Below are positions 19,716 through 27,468 of a DNA stretch of 64,000 nt, in pieces. The position numbers were made by a program, and so were the translations under genes. A model generated the notes under the pieces. The model was not told where the DNA came from. It made no database searches and worked only from the letters and a program-made list of their open reading frames with translations. Source of the stretch: Sphingomonas sp. S2M10 (GTDB taxonomy: Bacteria > Pseudomonadota > Alphaproteobacteria > Sphingomonadales > Sphingomonadaceae); assembly GCF_012650175.1 (NCBI RefSeq), contig NZ_JAAILI010000062.1:37556-101555 (forward strand), written 5' to 3'. The stretch's first letter is position 1. The number at the start of each line of letters is the position of its first letter.

Positions 19716-21031
19716 GCCCGCCCGGCCTGATCGTCGCCGCGCCGGCCTCCGGCACCGGCAAGACCACCGTGATGCTGGGGCTGCTGCGCGCGCTGCGGGA
19801 CGCGGGTGTGGCGGTGGCGCCGTTCAAGAACGGCCCGGACTATATCGACCCCGCCTTCCACCGCGCCGCGTGCGGGCGCCCCTCTTCCAACCTGGACAGC
19901 TGGGCGATGGACACGGACCTCCTCGACGCGCTGGTGGGGGTAGGGCAGGGGGCGGACCTGGTCCTCGCCGAAGGTTCGATGGGCCTGTTCGACGGCGTAG
20001 CCCAGCGCGGCGCGAGCGGCACCGGCGCAACCGCCGATCTCGCCCGGCGCTATGGCTGGCCGGTGGTGCTGGTCGTAGACGTGTCGGGGCAGGCGCAGTC
20101 GGCGGCGGCGACGGCGCTGGGCTTTGCGCGAATGGATCCGGACGTTCCATTCGCGGGCGTGATCCTCAATCGCGTCGCCAGTCCTCGGCACGAACGGCTG
20201 GTCCGCGTCGGCATGGAGGCCGCCGGTATCCCGGTGTTCGGCGCCCTGCCGCGCCGCGCCGACCTCGCGCTGCCGGAGCGGCATCTCGGGCTGGTGCAGG
20301 CGGTGGAGCATGCCGACCTCGATCGCGTGATCGGCGACGTTGCGGACTTCTTGCGCGCGCATGTCGATCTCGCCGCGCTGCGTGCCGCGGCGGCCGCCGC
20401 GCCGCAGCCGGGACTGCGGAGCAAGGGGGCAGACGGTCCGCCGCCACCCGCCCAGCGGATCGCCATCGCGCAGGATGCCGCCTTCTCCTTCCTCTACCCG
20501 CATCTGCTCGATGGCTGGCAGCGCGCCGGAGCGGAGATCCTGCCCTTCTCACCGCTCGCCGATGAAGCGCCCGCCGACGATGCCGACCTTGTCTGGCTGC
20601 CGGGCGGCTATCCCGAGCTGCACGCCGGCACGATCGCCGCGGCGGGACGCTTCCTTGCAGGTCTGCGCGCCCATGCCGAAACCCGGCCGGTCCATGGCGA
20701 GTGCGGCGGCTATATGGTGCTGGGCGAGGCGCTGGTCGACAAGGCCGGCGAGACGCATCGCATGGCGGGGCTGCTCGGCCTCGTCACCAGCCATGCCCAG
20801 CGGCGGATGCACCTCGGCTATCGCCAGGCGACACTTCACGCGCCCCTTGCGGGGCTGGCGGCCGGTACCCGGCTGACCGGCCATGAATTCCACTATGCCA
20901 CGATCGTCGCCCAGACCGACCCGCCGCTCGCCGAGGTGCGCGATGCCGAGGGCGCGCTGGTCGCGGAGACGGGATCGGTGCGCGGGCGCGTGACCGGCAG
21001 TTTCTTCCACCTGATCGCGGCGGCGGCATGA
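19712..21031 (+). CDS. cobB: Hydrogenobyrinic acid a,c-diamide synthase CobB
   Basis: Glutamine- and ATP-dependent amidation of the a and c side chains. The N-terminal half is a P-loop synthetase ([32 protein letters not shown]) and the C-terminal half is a class I amidotransferase with the nucleophile Cys in [15 protein letters not shown]. The start is GTG in a GTGA overlap with cobM; its stop overlaps cobF by ATGA. Confidence 0.95.
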   Translation: MSPPGLIVAAPASGTGKTTVMLGLLRALRDAGVAVAPFKNGPDYIDPAFHRAACGRPSSNLDSWAMDTDLLDALVGVGQGADLVLAEGSMGLFDGVAQRGASGTGATADLARRYGWPVVLVVDVSGQAQSAAATALGFARMDPDVPFAGVILNRVASPRHERLVRVGMEAAGIPVFGALPRRADLALPERHLGLVQAVEHADLDRVIGDVADFLRAHVDLAALRAAAAAAPQPGLRSKGADGPPPPAQRIAIAQDAAFSFLYPHLLDGWQRAGAEILPFSPLADEAPADDADLVWLPGGYPELHAGTIAAAGRFLAGLRAHAETRPVHGECGGYMVLGEALVDKAGETHRMAGLLGLVTSHAQRRMHLGYRQATLHAPLAGLAAGTRLTGHEFHYATIVAQTDPPLAEVRDAEGALVAETGSVRGRVTGSFFHLIAAAA

Positions 21032-21765
21032 TCGCCCTTCAGCTGATCGGTATCGGCACCGGCAATCCGGCGCACCTGACCGGCGAAGCCATTGCCGCGC
21101 TCAACGGGGCCGATCTGATCCTTGTGCCGCGCAAGGAAAATGCGCCCGATCTCGCCGATCTTCGCCGTTCGATCTGCGCCGCGGTGCTCACGCGGGCCGT
21201 GCCGATTGCTGCGTTCGACATGCCGGTGCGGGCAGGGGAGGACTATCTCCAGGCCGTCCACGACTGGCACGACGCCATCGCCGCCGCCTGGACCGCGACA
21301 ATCCGTGCGCAATTGCCCGGCGGCGGTACGGTGGCGCTGCTCGTCTGGGGCGATCCGTCCCTCTACGACAGCACGCTGCGGATCGCGGCGCGGCTCGCCG
21401 ACGCCTCCGTGCGGGTGGTACCCGGCGTCACCAGCATCCAGGCGCTCACCGCCGCCCATGCAATTCCGCTCAACCCCCTCGCCGGCGCCGTTACCGTCAC
21501 CACCGGCCGCTTGCTCCGCAGCCATGGCTGGCCGGGGGGTGCCGATACGCTGGTCATCATGCTCGATGGCGGCTGCGCGTTTCAGGACCTCGATCCCGCC
21601 GGCATCCGCATCTGGTGGGGCGCCTATCTGGGCATGCCGCAACAGGCGCTCGACCAAGGCCCGCTGGCGGAGGCAGGCCCGAGGATCATGGCCGCCCGCG
21701 CCGCGCTCCGCGGCCGCCATGGCTGGATCATGGACGTTTATCTGCTTCGAAAGGAAATCCGATGA
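21028..21765 (+). CDS. cobF: Precorrin-6A synthase (deacetylating) CobF
   Basis: SAM-dependent C-1 methylase that releases acetate; specific for the aerobic pathway. The 245-residue protein shows LIGIGTGNPAHLTGEA, DLILVPRKENAPDLADLR, ALLVWGDPSLYDST, and RVVPGVTSIQALTAAH. It is coupled to cobB and cobO by 4-nt overlaps. Confidence 0.94.
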   Translation: MIALQLIGIGTGNPAHLTGEAIAALNGADLILVPRKENAPDLADLRRSICAAVLTRAVPIAAFDMPVRAGEDYLQAVHDWHDAIAAAWTATIRAQLPGGGTVALLVWGDPSLYDSTLRIAARLADASVRVVPGVTSIQALTAAHAIPLNPLAGAVTVTTGRLLRSHGWPGGADTLVIMLDGGCAFQDLDPAGIRIWWGAYLGMPQQALDQGPLAEAGPRIMAARAALRGRHGWIMDVYLLRKEIR

Positions 21766-22364
21766 CCCGCGACGATGCCGCGCATGCCGAGAAGATGCGC
21801 AAGATCCAGGCCGCGCGCGCCACGATGATGGCGGGCAAGACGGAGGAGAGGGGCCTGTTGATCGTCCATACCGGCAAGGGCAAGGGCAAGAGCAGCGCCG
21901 CGATGGGCATGGTGGTCCGCGCGATCGGCCACGGCATGAAGGTGGGGGTGGTCCAGTTCATCAAGGGCGCCATGATGACCGGCGAGAAGGCCGTGTTCGA
22001 CGCTTTCCCGCAGCAGGTCGAGTTCAAGCCCATGGGGGAGGGGTTCACCTGGGACACGCAGGACCGCGCCCGCGACATCGCCGTGACCCGTACCGCGTGG
22101 GACGAGGTCCGGCGGATGATCGCCGATCCAACCTATGACATGGTACTCGCCGACGAACTGAACATCGCGCTCCGCTACGACTATCTCCCGCTCGACGAGG
22201 TGCTGGAAACGCTCGCTGCGCGGCCGCCGATGCAGCATGTCATCGTCACCGGCCGCAACGCCCCGGACGCGCTGATTGAGGCGGCGGATCTGGTCACCGA
22301 GATGACACAGGTCAAGCATCCGTTCCGCTCCGGCGTGAAGGCGCAGCGGGGGGTCGAGTTCTGA
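21762..22364 (+). CDS. cobO: Cob(I)yrinic acid a,c-diamide adenosyltransferase CobO
   Basis: Transfers the adenosyl group from ATP to the cobalt(I) corrin. The CobA/CobO family P-loop is at the expected place (VHTGKGKGKSSAAMGM), followed by VQFIKGAM, the DELNIALRY motif and a C-terminal HPFRSGVKAQRGVEF. It is 200 residues long. Its TGA stop lies inside CTGA, the proposed start of bluB. Confidence 0.96.
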   Translation: MTRDDAAHAEKMRKIQAARATMMAGKTEERGLLIVHTGKGKGKSSAAMGMVVRAIGHGMKVGVVQFIKGAMMTGEKAVFDAFPQQVEFKPMGEGFTWDTQDRARDIAVTRTAWDEVRRMIADPTYDMVLADELNIALRYDYLPLDEVLETLAARPPMQHVIVTGRNAPDALIEAADLVTEMTQVKHPFRSGVKAQRGVEF

Positions 22365-23005
22365 GCGACGCGCCCCTCTTCGACGCCGCGTTTCTGGCGC
22401 AGTTCGATACGCTGCTGCGCTGGCGCCGCGACGTGCGCCATTTCGCCGCGACGCCGATCGCCGAGCAGGACATGCAGGCCCTGTTCGCGGCGGCTGCGCT
22501 TGCGCCGTCGGTGGGCAATGCGCAGCCCTGGCGGTTCGTGCGGCTGCGGACACCGGCGGTGCGCGCCGCGCTCGCGGCGCATGTCGATGCCGAGAATGCG
22601 CGCGTGGCCGAGGCGTTCGCCGACACGGCGCGACAGGAGGCGTATCGCGCGCTGAAGCTGCACGGCGTGCGCGAGGCGCCAGGGCTGCTTGCCGTCTTCT
22701 GCGACGAGCAGCCCGCCGCCGGCCACGGCCTGGGCATCGCCACCATGCCGGAAATGCTGCGCTATTCCTGCGTCACCGCGATCCATACGCTGTGGCTCGC
22801 GGCGCGCGTCCGCGGCATCGGGCTGGGCTGGGTGTCGATCCTCGACCCCGCGGCCGTCGCAGCGCTGCTGGACGTGCCGCGGGACTGGACGCTCATCGCC
22901 TTGCTCTGCCTCGGCTACCCCGAAGCCCTTTCCGTAACCCCCGAGCTTGAGCGCCGCGGCTGGCAGGCGCGCGAGCCGCTCGCCGACCGCCTGTTCGAGC
23001 GCTGA
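22361..23005 (+). CDS. bluB: 5,6-dimethylbenzimidazole synthase BluB, probable CTG start
   Basis: Flavin destructase of the nitroreductase fold that makes the lower ligand of B12 from FMN and oxygen. Family residues include RRDVRHF, LAPSVGNAQPWRFV, and GWVSILDPAAVAALLDVP. The frame has no ATG, GTG or TTG before a GTG at 22433, but that start would remove the conserved FMN-contacting segment with RRDVR. A CTG at 22361 overlaps the cobO stop as CTGA, matching the ATGA/GTGA joints elsewhere in the operon, and yields 214 residues (S-D-A-P-L-F-D after the initiator), the normal BluB length. The start codon is therefore inferred, not proven. Confidence 0.88.
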   Translation: MSDAPLFDAAFLAQFDTLLRWRRDVRHFAATPIAEQDMQALFAAAALAPSVGNAQPWRFVRLRTPAVRAALAAHVDAENARVAEAFADTARQEAYRALKLHGVREAPGLLAVFCDEQPAAGHGLGIATMPEMLRYSCVTAIHTLWLAARVRGIGLGWVSILDPAAVAALLDVPRDWTLIALLCLGYPEALSVTPELERRGWQAREPLADRLFER

Positions 23006-23022
23006 TTTTCCAGGAGATACTC

Positions 23023-23433
23023 ATGCTTACTCGCGTAGAAGACGGCCCCGCGATCGTCGTGTGCAATAGCTGCCGATTCAGCAAGGAAGCGCGTGAGGAC
23101 CCGGCAGGCCGTCGGGGCGGCGCGCTGCTGGCGGAGGCCCTCACGGCTGCCCGCGACGCGGATCCGCGCTATGCCGCGATCGCAATCCAGCAGATGCCGT
23201 GTCTGTTCGCATGCAACGACCATTGCACCGTGCATCTTCGGGCGCCCGACAAGCTGGGCTATGTTCTGGGCCGGTTCGCGCCCGATGCCGACGCCGCCGA
23301 TGCGATCCTGGAATATGCGGCACATTATGCGGCGAGCACGCATGGCCGCGTGCCATTCGGGCAATGGCCACAGGGCGTGAAGGGGCATTTCATCGTTCGC
23401 GTGCCCCCGGCCGGCCACGTCGTCGAAAGCTGA
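23023..23433 (+). CDS. DUF1636 cysteine-rich putative metal-binding protein
   Basis: A 136-residue protein of the DUF1636 family, often found near cobalamin genes. Conserved cysteines occur as CNSCRF near the N terminus and CLFACNDHC in the middle, suggesting a metal or cluster site; the C-terminal part is the family signature (VPFGQWPQGVKGHFIVRVPP). It is thioredoxin-like ferredoxin in style, but no biochemical role is established. It follows bluB by 17 nt with CAGGAGA before its ATG and is the last gene of the cob unit. Confidence 0.8.
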   Translation: MLTRVEDGPAIVVCNSCRFSKEAREDPAGRRGGALLAEALTAARDADPRYAAIAIQQMPCLFACNDHCTVHLRAPDKLGYVLGRFAPDADAADAILEYAAHYAASTHGRVPFGQWPQGVKGHFIVRVPPAGHVVES

Positions 23434-23493
23434 TCGCCGGCGATCAAGACCGGGGCGGTTCGTCCTGATCATTGAACTTTGATTGGACGTCTG

Positions 23494-23509
23494 CTCCATG
23501 GGCAAGCGT
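23494..23509. repeat. Left 16-bp target duplication of the IS
   Basis: CTCCATGGGCAAGCGT, repeated exactly at 25982-25997. The bases on each side of the two copies differ, so the duplication is exactly 16 bp. It marks the left insertion boundary. Confidence 0.85.
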
Positions 23510-23563
23510 GTTGCCGCCAGTTAGAAAAGGCACATTTCGCAGCCAGATAGAAACGGCACAACG
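23510..23563. repeat. Left terminal inverted repeat of the IS
   Basis: Contains TTAGAAAAGGCACA and ATAGAAACGGCACA about 26 nt apart, matching in inverted orientation the right end. About two thirds of the bases pair with the right end over the outer 23 nt. Confidence 0.7.
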
Positions 23564-23570
23564 CCGTTGG

Positions 23571-23620
23571 CAGCGGGGGCTGCGTGGAGCCCTCCTCATA
23601 GCGCAGCGCTGCCCCCGCTG
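23571..23620. other. Hairpin inside the IS left end
   Basis: CAGCGGGGGC (23571-23580) pairs perfectly with GCCCCCGCTG (23611-23620). No T-run follows. It could block transcription entering the element from the cob operon. The rest of 23564-23865 shows no gene. Confidence 0.45.
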
Positions 23621-23865
23621 ATGCCCCAAACTCCCGGCTCCTGCCCCCCCGGACCCGCTGCGCACGCAGTGGGCCCGGTCACACCGCCTCAACCGCCGGT
23701 GCTCGTGCTTTTGGGTACCGCTGCGCAGGGTGGTCCCACAAAGGAAGCTGGCGGCCCTTAGCGTCGAAATCCGGTTATGCGTAAAGCCTGTTTGAAGATT
23801 GTCATCAAGCCCATCGTCACGCTACGATGCCATTGCATACTACAAAAGATGGGCCTATTTGAGCG

Positions 23866-24417
23866 ATGAAAAAGCGATTGAGCGCTTTCGTTACTTTCTT
23901 GCTCTTATTGGTTGGTAGTGCCTCGATCTATGCTTGGGGTCTGATAGACTCAAATCGTGCTTACAGCCTTGCCAAAGACCTTTGTTTGAAAGCTGGCGGA
24001 CTGAGAGTTACCGAACCCTTCCCGAATGCATCTGCTGAGATTGTGCTTCTCGCGGAAGCTAAGCCGGGTTTCGATCCAATCGAATACCTCAAGCGATATC
24101 AGGGAAAGAGATCATTGGTAGTTTACGTGCTGCCGTACCAGCACCCAATATCCCGGATTCCTACCCAAGTGCGAGTTTCCGGCTGGCAAGCTTATTCCAC
24201 ACAAAGCAAGCAAAAGGTGGCCTCTTATCTAGAGGTCGGCTTGAACGGTGGGGCGTTCTCGTATCGAGTGTCGAGGATATTTGAAGCTCTCAATCCAAAT
24301 ATCAACAGCTCCAACTTCTGCGATGCGGGAGAGTTGGGAGGCGAAGCTCCTCCCTTCATATTTCATGAGCGCTCACTGATCAGAAAGGGCGTATTTCTGA
24401 GAATCAAACGTTCCTGA
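23866..24417 (+). CDS. Passenger protein of the IS, unknown function
   Basis: 183 residues, not recognised. The N terminus (MKKRLSAFVTFLLLLVGSAS) is a signal peptide or signal anchor, so the protein is exported or membrane-tethered. Two cysteines (DLCLKAGG and NFCDAGE) could form a disulfide in the periplasm. Codon use is clearly AT-richer than its surroundings, which indicates recent foreign origin. It converges on the transposase gene inside the insertion sequence and is followed after 42 nt by the transposase stop. No link to defence, resistance or transposition can be read from the sequence. Confidence 0.65.
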   Translation: MKKRLSAFVTFLLLLVGSASIYAWGLIDSNRAYSLAKDLCLKAGGLRVTEPFPNASAEIVLLAEAKPGFDPIEYLKRYQGKRSLVVYVLPYQHPISRIPTQVRVSGWQAYSTQSKQKVASYLEVGLNGGAFSYRVSRIFEALNPNINSSNFCDAGELGGEAPPFIFHERSLIRKGVFLRIKRS

Positions 24418-24459
24418 CGTCGACTGCGTAATTGGGGCGAGCGGACAAGCGAGTTTCCG

Positions 24460-25872
24460 TCAGCTCCCAGTTCCGGCTCCCGCTCCCGCAGGAGCGCAGG
24501 TAGCCTCGGCGGGCCGAATGCGCTTGAGCTTCGGCGTACAAAGCGTCCGTCGGTCGATCTTCGGTTCCGCAGGGGTAGGGGACGCAAACACGCCCACCGA
24601 TTGCGAACTGCGTACGGGCTCGCTGTTGTTCCGCGTGCGGTGGTGCGGTCTCGCGGCCTGCATCGCCTGCGCCATGGCCAGTGCCGCGCCGAGACGCTTG
24701 TTCTCGACGATCTCGGCCTGGTTGACCCGCTGCATCTTGTCGTAGACCCGGTAGGGCAGGACGATCTCGCCGTGCCGCACCTCGATGCGGCCGTTGGGAA
24801 ACTCGCAGACATGGACGCGTTTGCGGGCCAGTGTCCGCGCCAGCGGCGTCGGCTCCAGGATGAACATCGCCTTGTTGTAGTGCAGCGCCAGGGCGCCGGT
24901 GACCGAGCGCTCGACGCGCCAGACCATCTCGGCTTCCACGTTCTCGTGTGGGGCAAGCGGTCGATGGGCGTCCCGAGGATCCGCAGGGGAGCAGGCGAAC
25001 TGAGCATTGTGGCGCAAGAGGTAAGAGGGGAGGAAGGTGTTGGCCTTTGCGATGGAGGAGATGCCTTCAAGCCGCATCGCTTTGACGAGGCGGTTTTGAA
25101 GCGTGCTGTTTGCCCGCTCGACCCGCCCCTTGGCCTGGGGCGAGTTGGCGCAGATGATCTCCACGCCGAGCTTGTCGAGGGCGCGACCGAGGTGTGACAT
25201 GCCGTCGCTGTCGGCGGTCGCGCGGTTGTTCCGGAAGGCACTGTGCTTGTCCGAATAGAAGGCAATCGGCTTGCCGTGCCGCTCGAGATAGGTCCGTGTA
25301 GCCTGCAGGTAGGAGAGGGCGGTCTCGGCCTCCGCCATCTCCAGGTGCATCAGCTCGCTCGTGGCGTCGTCGATATAGACCAGCAGGCTGCAGCGCGCGC
25401 CGCGGCCCTCGAACCAGTCATGATCCGAGCCGTCGACCTGGATGAGCTCGCCGCGGCGCTCGCGCCGGTTGCGGGTCTGGTGGAGCCTGGCGCGCTTGGC
25501 AGCCTTGGCCTTCCAGAGGCCGGCGCCGATCATCAGCTGCCGCAGTGTCTCGTGCGAGAGCGTGATGCCGTGGCGCTCGGCCAGATACTCGGCGGCCAGC
25601 GTCGGGCCGAAATCGGCATAGCGCTCGCGGACGATGCCAAGGACCTGCTCGCGAAAGGCATCGCTGAAACGCCGATTGCTGGGCCGGCCGCGCTTGCGAG
25701 ACACGAGACCGGCAGCGCCATCGTCGCGCAGTCGCTCCAGCAGGCGGTACACCTGGCTGCGCTGCAGCCCGAGCTGTGCGACTGCGTCGACCACCCGAAG
25801 CTCGCCGCGCTCAACGCGCATCAGCGTTTCATACCGTGAGATTTCCGCAGCGCTCATCGCGATCACCGTCAT
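24460..25872 (-). CDS. ISNCY-family DDE transposase
   Basis: 470 residues from the ATG at 25872. An N-terminal helix-turn-helix (residues about 20-65, LGLQRSQVYRLLERL then SRKRGRPSNRR) is followed by an rve-type integrase core whose catalytic triad is visible: D147 (QVDGSDHDWFEG), D208 (YSDKHSAF) and E252 (KGRVERAN). The C-terminal third carries VCEFPNGRIEVRHG, common to this transposase group. The gene is intact, so the element may be active. Alternative starts are GTG 25881 and ATG 25857. Confidence 0.93.
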   Translation of the reverse strand: MTVIAMSAAEISRYETLMRVERGELRVVDAVAQLGLQRSQVYRLLERLRDDGAAGLVSRKRGRPSNRRFSDAFREQVLGIVRERYADFGPTLAAEYLAERHGITLSHETLRQLMIGAGLWKAKAAKRARLHQTRNRRERRGELIQVDGSDHDWFEGRGARCSLLVYIDDATSELMHLEMAEAETALSYLQATRTYLERHGKPIAFYSDKHSAFRNNRATADSDGMSHLGRALDKLGVEIICANSPQAKGRVERANSTLQNRLVKAMRLEGISSIAKANTFLPSYLLRHNAQFACSPADPRDAHRPLAPHENVEAEMVWRVERSVTGALALHYNKAMFILEPTPLARTLARKRVHVCEFPNGRIEVRHGEIVLPYRVYDKMQRVNQAEIVENKRLGAALAMAQAMQAARPHHRTRNNSEPVRSSQSVGVFASPTPAEPKIDRRTLCTPKLKRIRPAEATCAPAGAGAGTGS

Positions 25873-25927
25873 CGTGCGCACATCCTCGTTGCCGAGGACT
25901 GCATGGCACCGAGCCGCTGCGAAACGG

Positions 25928-25981
25928 AGGCTGTCCCGTTTCTATTTAGCGGAGATGTCCCATTTCCACGTTGCGCTTATA
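25928..25981. repeat. Right terminal inverted repeat of the IS
   Basis: Holds TGTCCCGTTTCTAT and TGTCCCATTTCC in the orientation opposite to the left end motifs. It lies upstream of the transposase start and probably includes its promoter. Confidence 0.7.
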
Positions 25982-25997
25982 CTCCATGGGCAAGCGT
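25982..25997. repeat. Right 16-bp target duplication of the IS
   Basis: Exact copy of 23494-23509. Its last base is directly followed by the dif-like sequence. Confidence 0.85.
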
Positions 25998-26025
25998 CGG
26001 GTTGATAATATGTATTATGTAAACC
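25998..26025. other. dif: dif-like XerC/XerD recombination site
   Basis: A 28-bp stretch with the XerC/XerD layout: an 11-bp arm ending GATAA, a 6-bp centre TATGTA, and an 11-bp XerD-type arm TTATGTAAACC. By eye it matches the E. coli dif site at about 18 of 28 positions, including TTATGT and the ATAA next to the centre. It is intergenic, between the IS and the retropepsin-like gene. If it is the chromosomal dif, the window lies at the replication terminus. It could also be a plasmid- or phage-type Xer site. Confidence 0.6.
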
Positions 26026-26061
26026 AACAGGACCAGCTTCGATCACCAGTGTGCAAGAGCC

Positions 26062-26676
26062 CTAGCGCGTCGACGTCCGCGCTGTCGGTTCCAGAATCAG
26101 CACATTGCCTTCGACCCGCCAGCTGTGCAGCCGCGACAGGAAGTTCATCCCAAGAACGTCGAGCTCGCCGAAATTCTGCGAGACGACCACCCCCACATCC
26201 TGCATCCGCAGCGGCCCTAGCGTGATCGTGCCGATCCGCGCGCGGCGCGCCGCGACACTTCCATTCGCCGTCTCGATGATCGCCGGCAGACCGTCCGCCG
26301 CCTGGATGTCCGCCGCCTTGGCCGTCCGTTCGGATATGGCGGTGATCGTCGCGCCGCTGTCGATCAGCATCCGGCGCTCGACGCCGTTCAACGACACGCG
26401 CGCCCAGAAATGGCCGTCCGGGCTCATCCGGATCCGAACGGTATCGCCCTCGACGCGCTGATCCTCGATACCCAGCCTGGTGCTGAGCGACGACCAAGCC
26501 GCCGCCAGCTCGTAGCGATGGCCTACCGCAAGCAGCACCACCAACACGATGGCGGCCCAGCCCAGCAGCGTTCGCACGAACACCCCGAGCCCGATGCGGC
26601 GTACCGACAAGGCGCTTACCACCAGCACCAGCGCGCCGACCAGCCAGACCATGTTCACGCCGTCGAACCCGTTCAC
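26062..26676 (-). CDS. Membrane-anchored retropepsin-like aspartic protease (TIGR02281-type)
   Basis: Two N-terminal hydrophobic segments (WLVGALVLVVSALSV; LLGWAAIVLVVLLAVG) anchor a soluble domain with a single retroviral-type active site, MLIDSGATITAIS, and the partner VLGMNFLSRL. Such proteins act as dimers; substrates of the family are mostly unknown. The start GTG at 26676 overlaps the stop of the upstream hydrolase gene as GTGA and gives the usual short N terminus; GTG 26682 and ATG 26652 are alternatives. It is the last gene of the tatD operon and ends just before the dif-like site. Confidence 0.82.
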   Translation of the reverse strand: MNGFDGVNMVWLVGALVLVVSALSVRRIGLGVFVRTLLGWAAIVLVVLLAVGHRYELAAAWSSLSTRLGIEDQRVEGDTVRIRMSPDGHFWARVSLNGVERRMLIDSGATITAISERTAKAADIQAADGLPAIIETANGSVAARRARIGTITLGPLRMQDVGVVVSQNFGELDVLGMNFLSRLHSWRVEGNVLILEPTARTSTR

Positions 26677-27449
26677 GCGCACAACTCCAGACCGTCATAG
26701 CCCGGCTCGACACCGGCGGGCAGTTCGGCGGCAAGCGTCGCATAATCCATGGAGTGATCCATATGAACCAGCGCGGAACGACCGGGCTTCAGCGCCTCGA
26801 TCCAGCCGAGCACGTCGGCCAGATGCGGGTGCGTCGGGTGCGGCGCGCGGCGCAGGGCATCGACCACCCACAGGTCCAGACCCGTGTACAGCGCGCGCAT
26901 CTCCGCCGTCATCTCATGAAAATCCGTGGCATAGCCGATCACCTTGCCACCGGATTCAAATCGCAGCCCTGCCGAGGTGATGCCGCCATGCGGCTGGTCG
27001 GCGACGCGGATGCCGATATCGCCGACCTCGAACGCGTCGGGCATCGTCTCCAACGCCACCACCGGCGGATAATATTTTCCTCGCCCTTCAAAGATGTAGG
27101 GAAAGCGCTTGCCAAATTGTTCGAAGGTGAACGGCCGCGCCAGGCCGCGCACCGGGGCTCCACCCCGGGCGTGCATCACCTGGCGCAGATCGTCCATGCC
27201 GTGGCAGTGATCGGCATGATCGTGCGTCCACAGCACCGCGTCGACATCGGAGACCCGCGCGGCGATCAGCTGCTCGCGCATGTCCGGGCTGGTGTCGATC
27301 AGCAGCGTCGTCGTGGCACTGCGCACCAGCACCGACGAGCGCGTGCGGCGGTTGCGCGGCTCGCTGGGATCGCAGGCGCCCCAATCGGGGCCGATACGGG
27401 GCACGCCCGAGGACGTGCCCGAGCCGAGGATGCGGATGCTCAGCGCCAA
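26673..27449 (-). CDS. PhnP-like metallo-beta-lactamase-fold hydrolase
   Basis: 258-residue MBL-fold phosphodiesterase relative. The metal-binding motif THDHADHCHGMDDLR (HxHxDH) is intact, as are further ligands in GYATDFHEM and VHMDHS. The N terminus (SIRILGSGTSSGVPRIG) is the PhnP-like start. A TTG at 27449 is used, with GGGGA upstream; no ATG or GTG suits. Conserved neighbour of tatD and metG in alphaproteobacteria, but outside a phosphonate operon, so the substrate is open. Confidence 0.85.
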   Translation of the reverse strand: MALSIRILGSGTSSGVPRIGPDWGACDPSEPRNRRTRSSVLVRSATTTLLIDTSPDMREQLIAARVSDVDAVLWTHDHADHCHGMDDLRQVMHARGGAPVRGLARPFTFEQFGKRFPYIFEGRGKYYPPVVALETMPDAFEVGDIGIRVADQPHGGITSAGLRFESGGKVIGYATDFHEMTAEMRALYTGLDLWVVDALRRAPHPTHPHLADVLGWIEALKPGRSALVHMDHSMDYATLAAELPAGVEPGYDGLELCA

Positions 27450-27468
27450 GGGCAGGTCCCCTGCCCGG

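Larger units (their letters stand above)
23510..25981. mobile_element. ISNCY/IS1202-like insertion sequence with a passenger gene
   Basis: A 2.47-kb unit bounded by a perfect 16-bp direct repeat and imperfect inverted ends. Each end holds two spaced copies of a TAGAAA-GG-ACA motif (left 23521-23534 and 23547-23560; right, inverted, 25932-25945 and 25956-25967). It encodes a DDE transposase on the minus strand and, converging on it, a small AT-richer gene unrelated to transposition. Long target duplications are a known property of the IS1202 family (formerly placed in ISNCY), whose subgroups are separated by duplication length; 15-18 bp is one of the classes. The assignment to a subgroup is from memory and should be treated as tentative. 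Confidence 0.85.

Noticed and set aside
23434..23493. A second dif-like site at the left border of the IS
   Set aside because: The left flank has no TTATGT arm or palindromic centre; only the 16-mer is duplicated.
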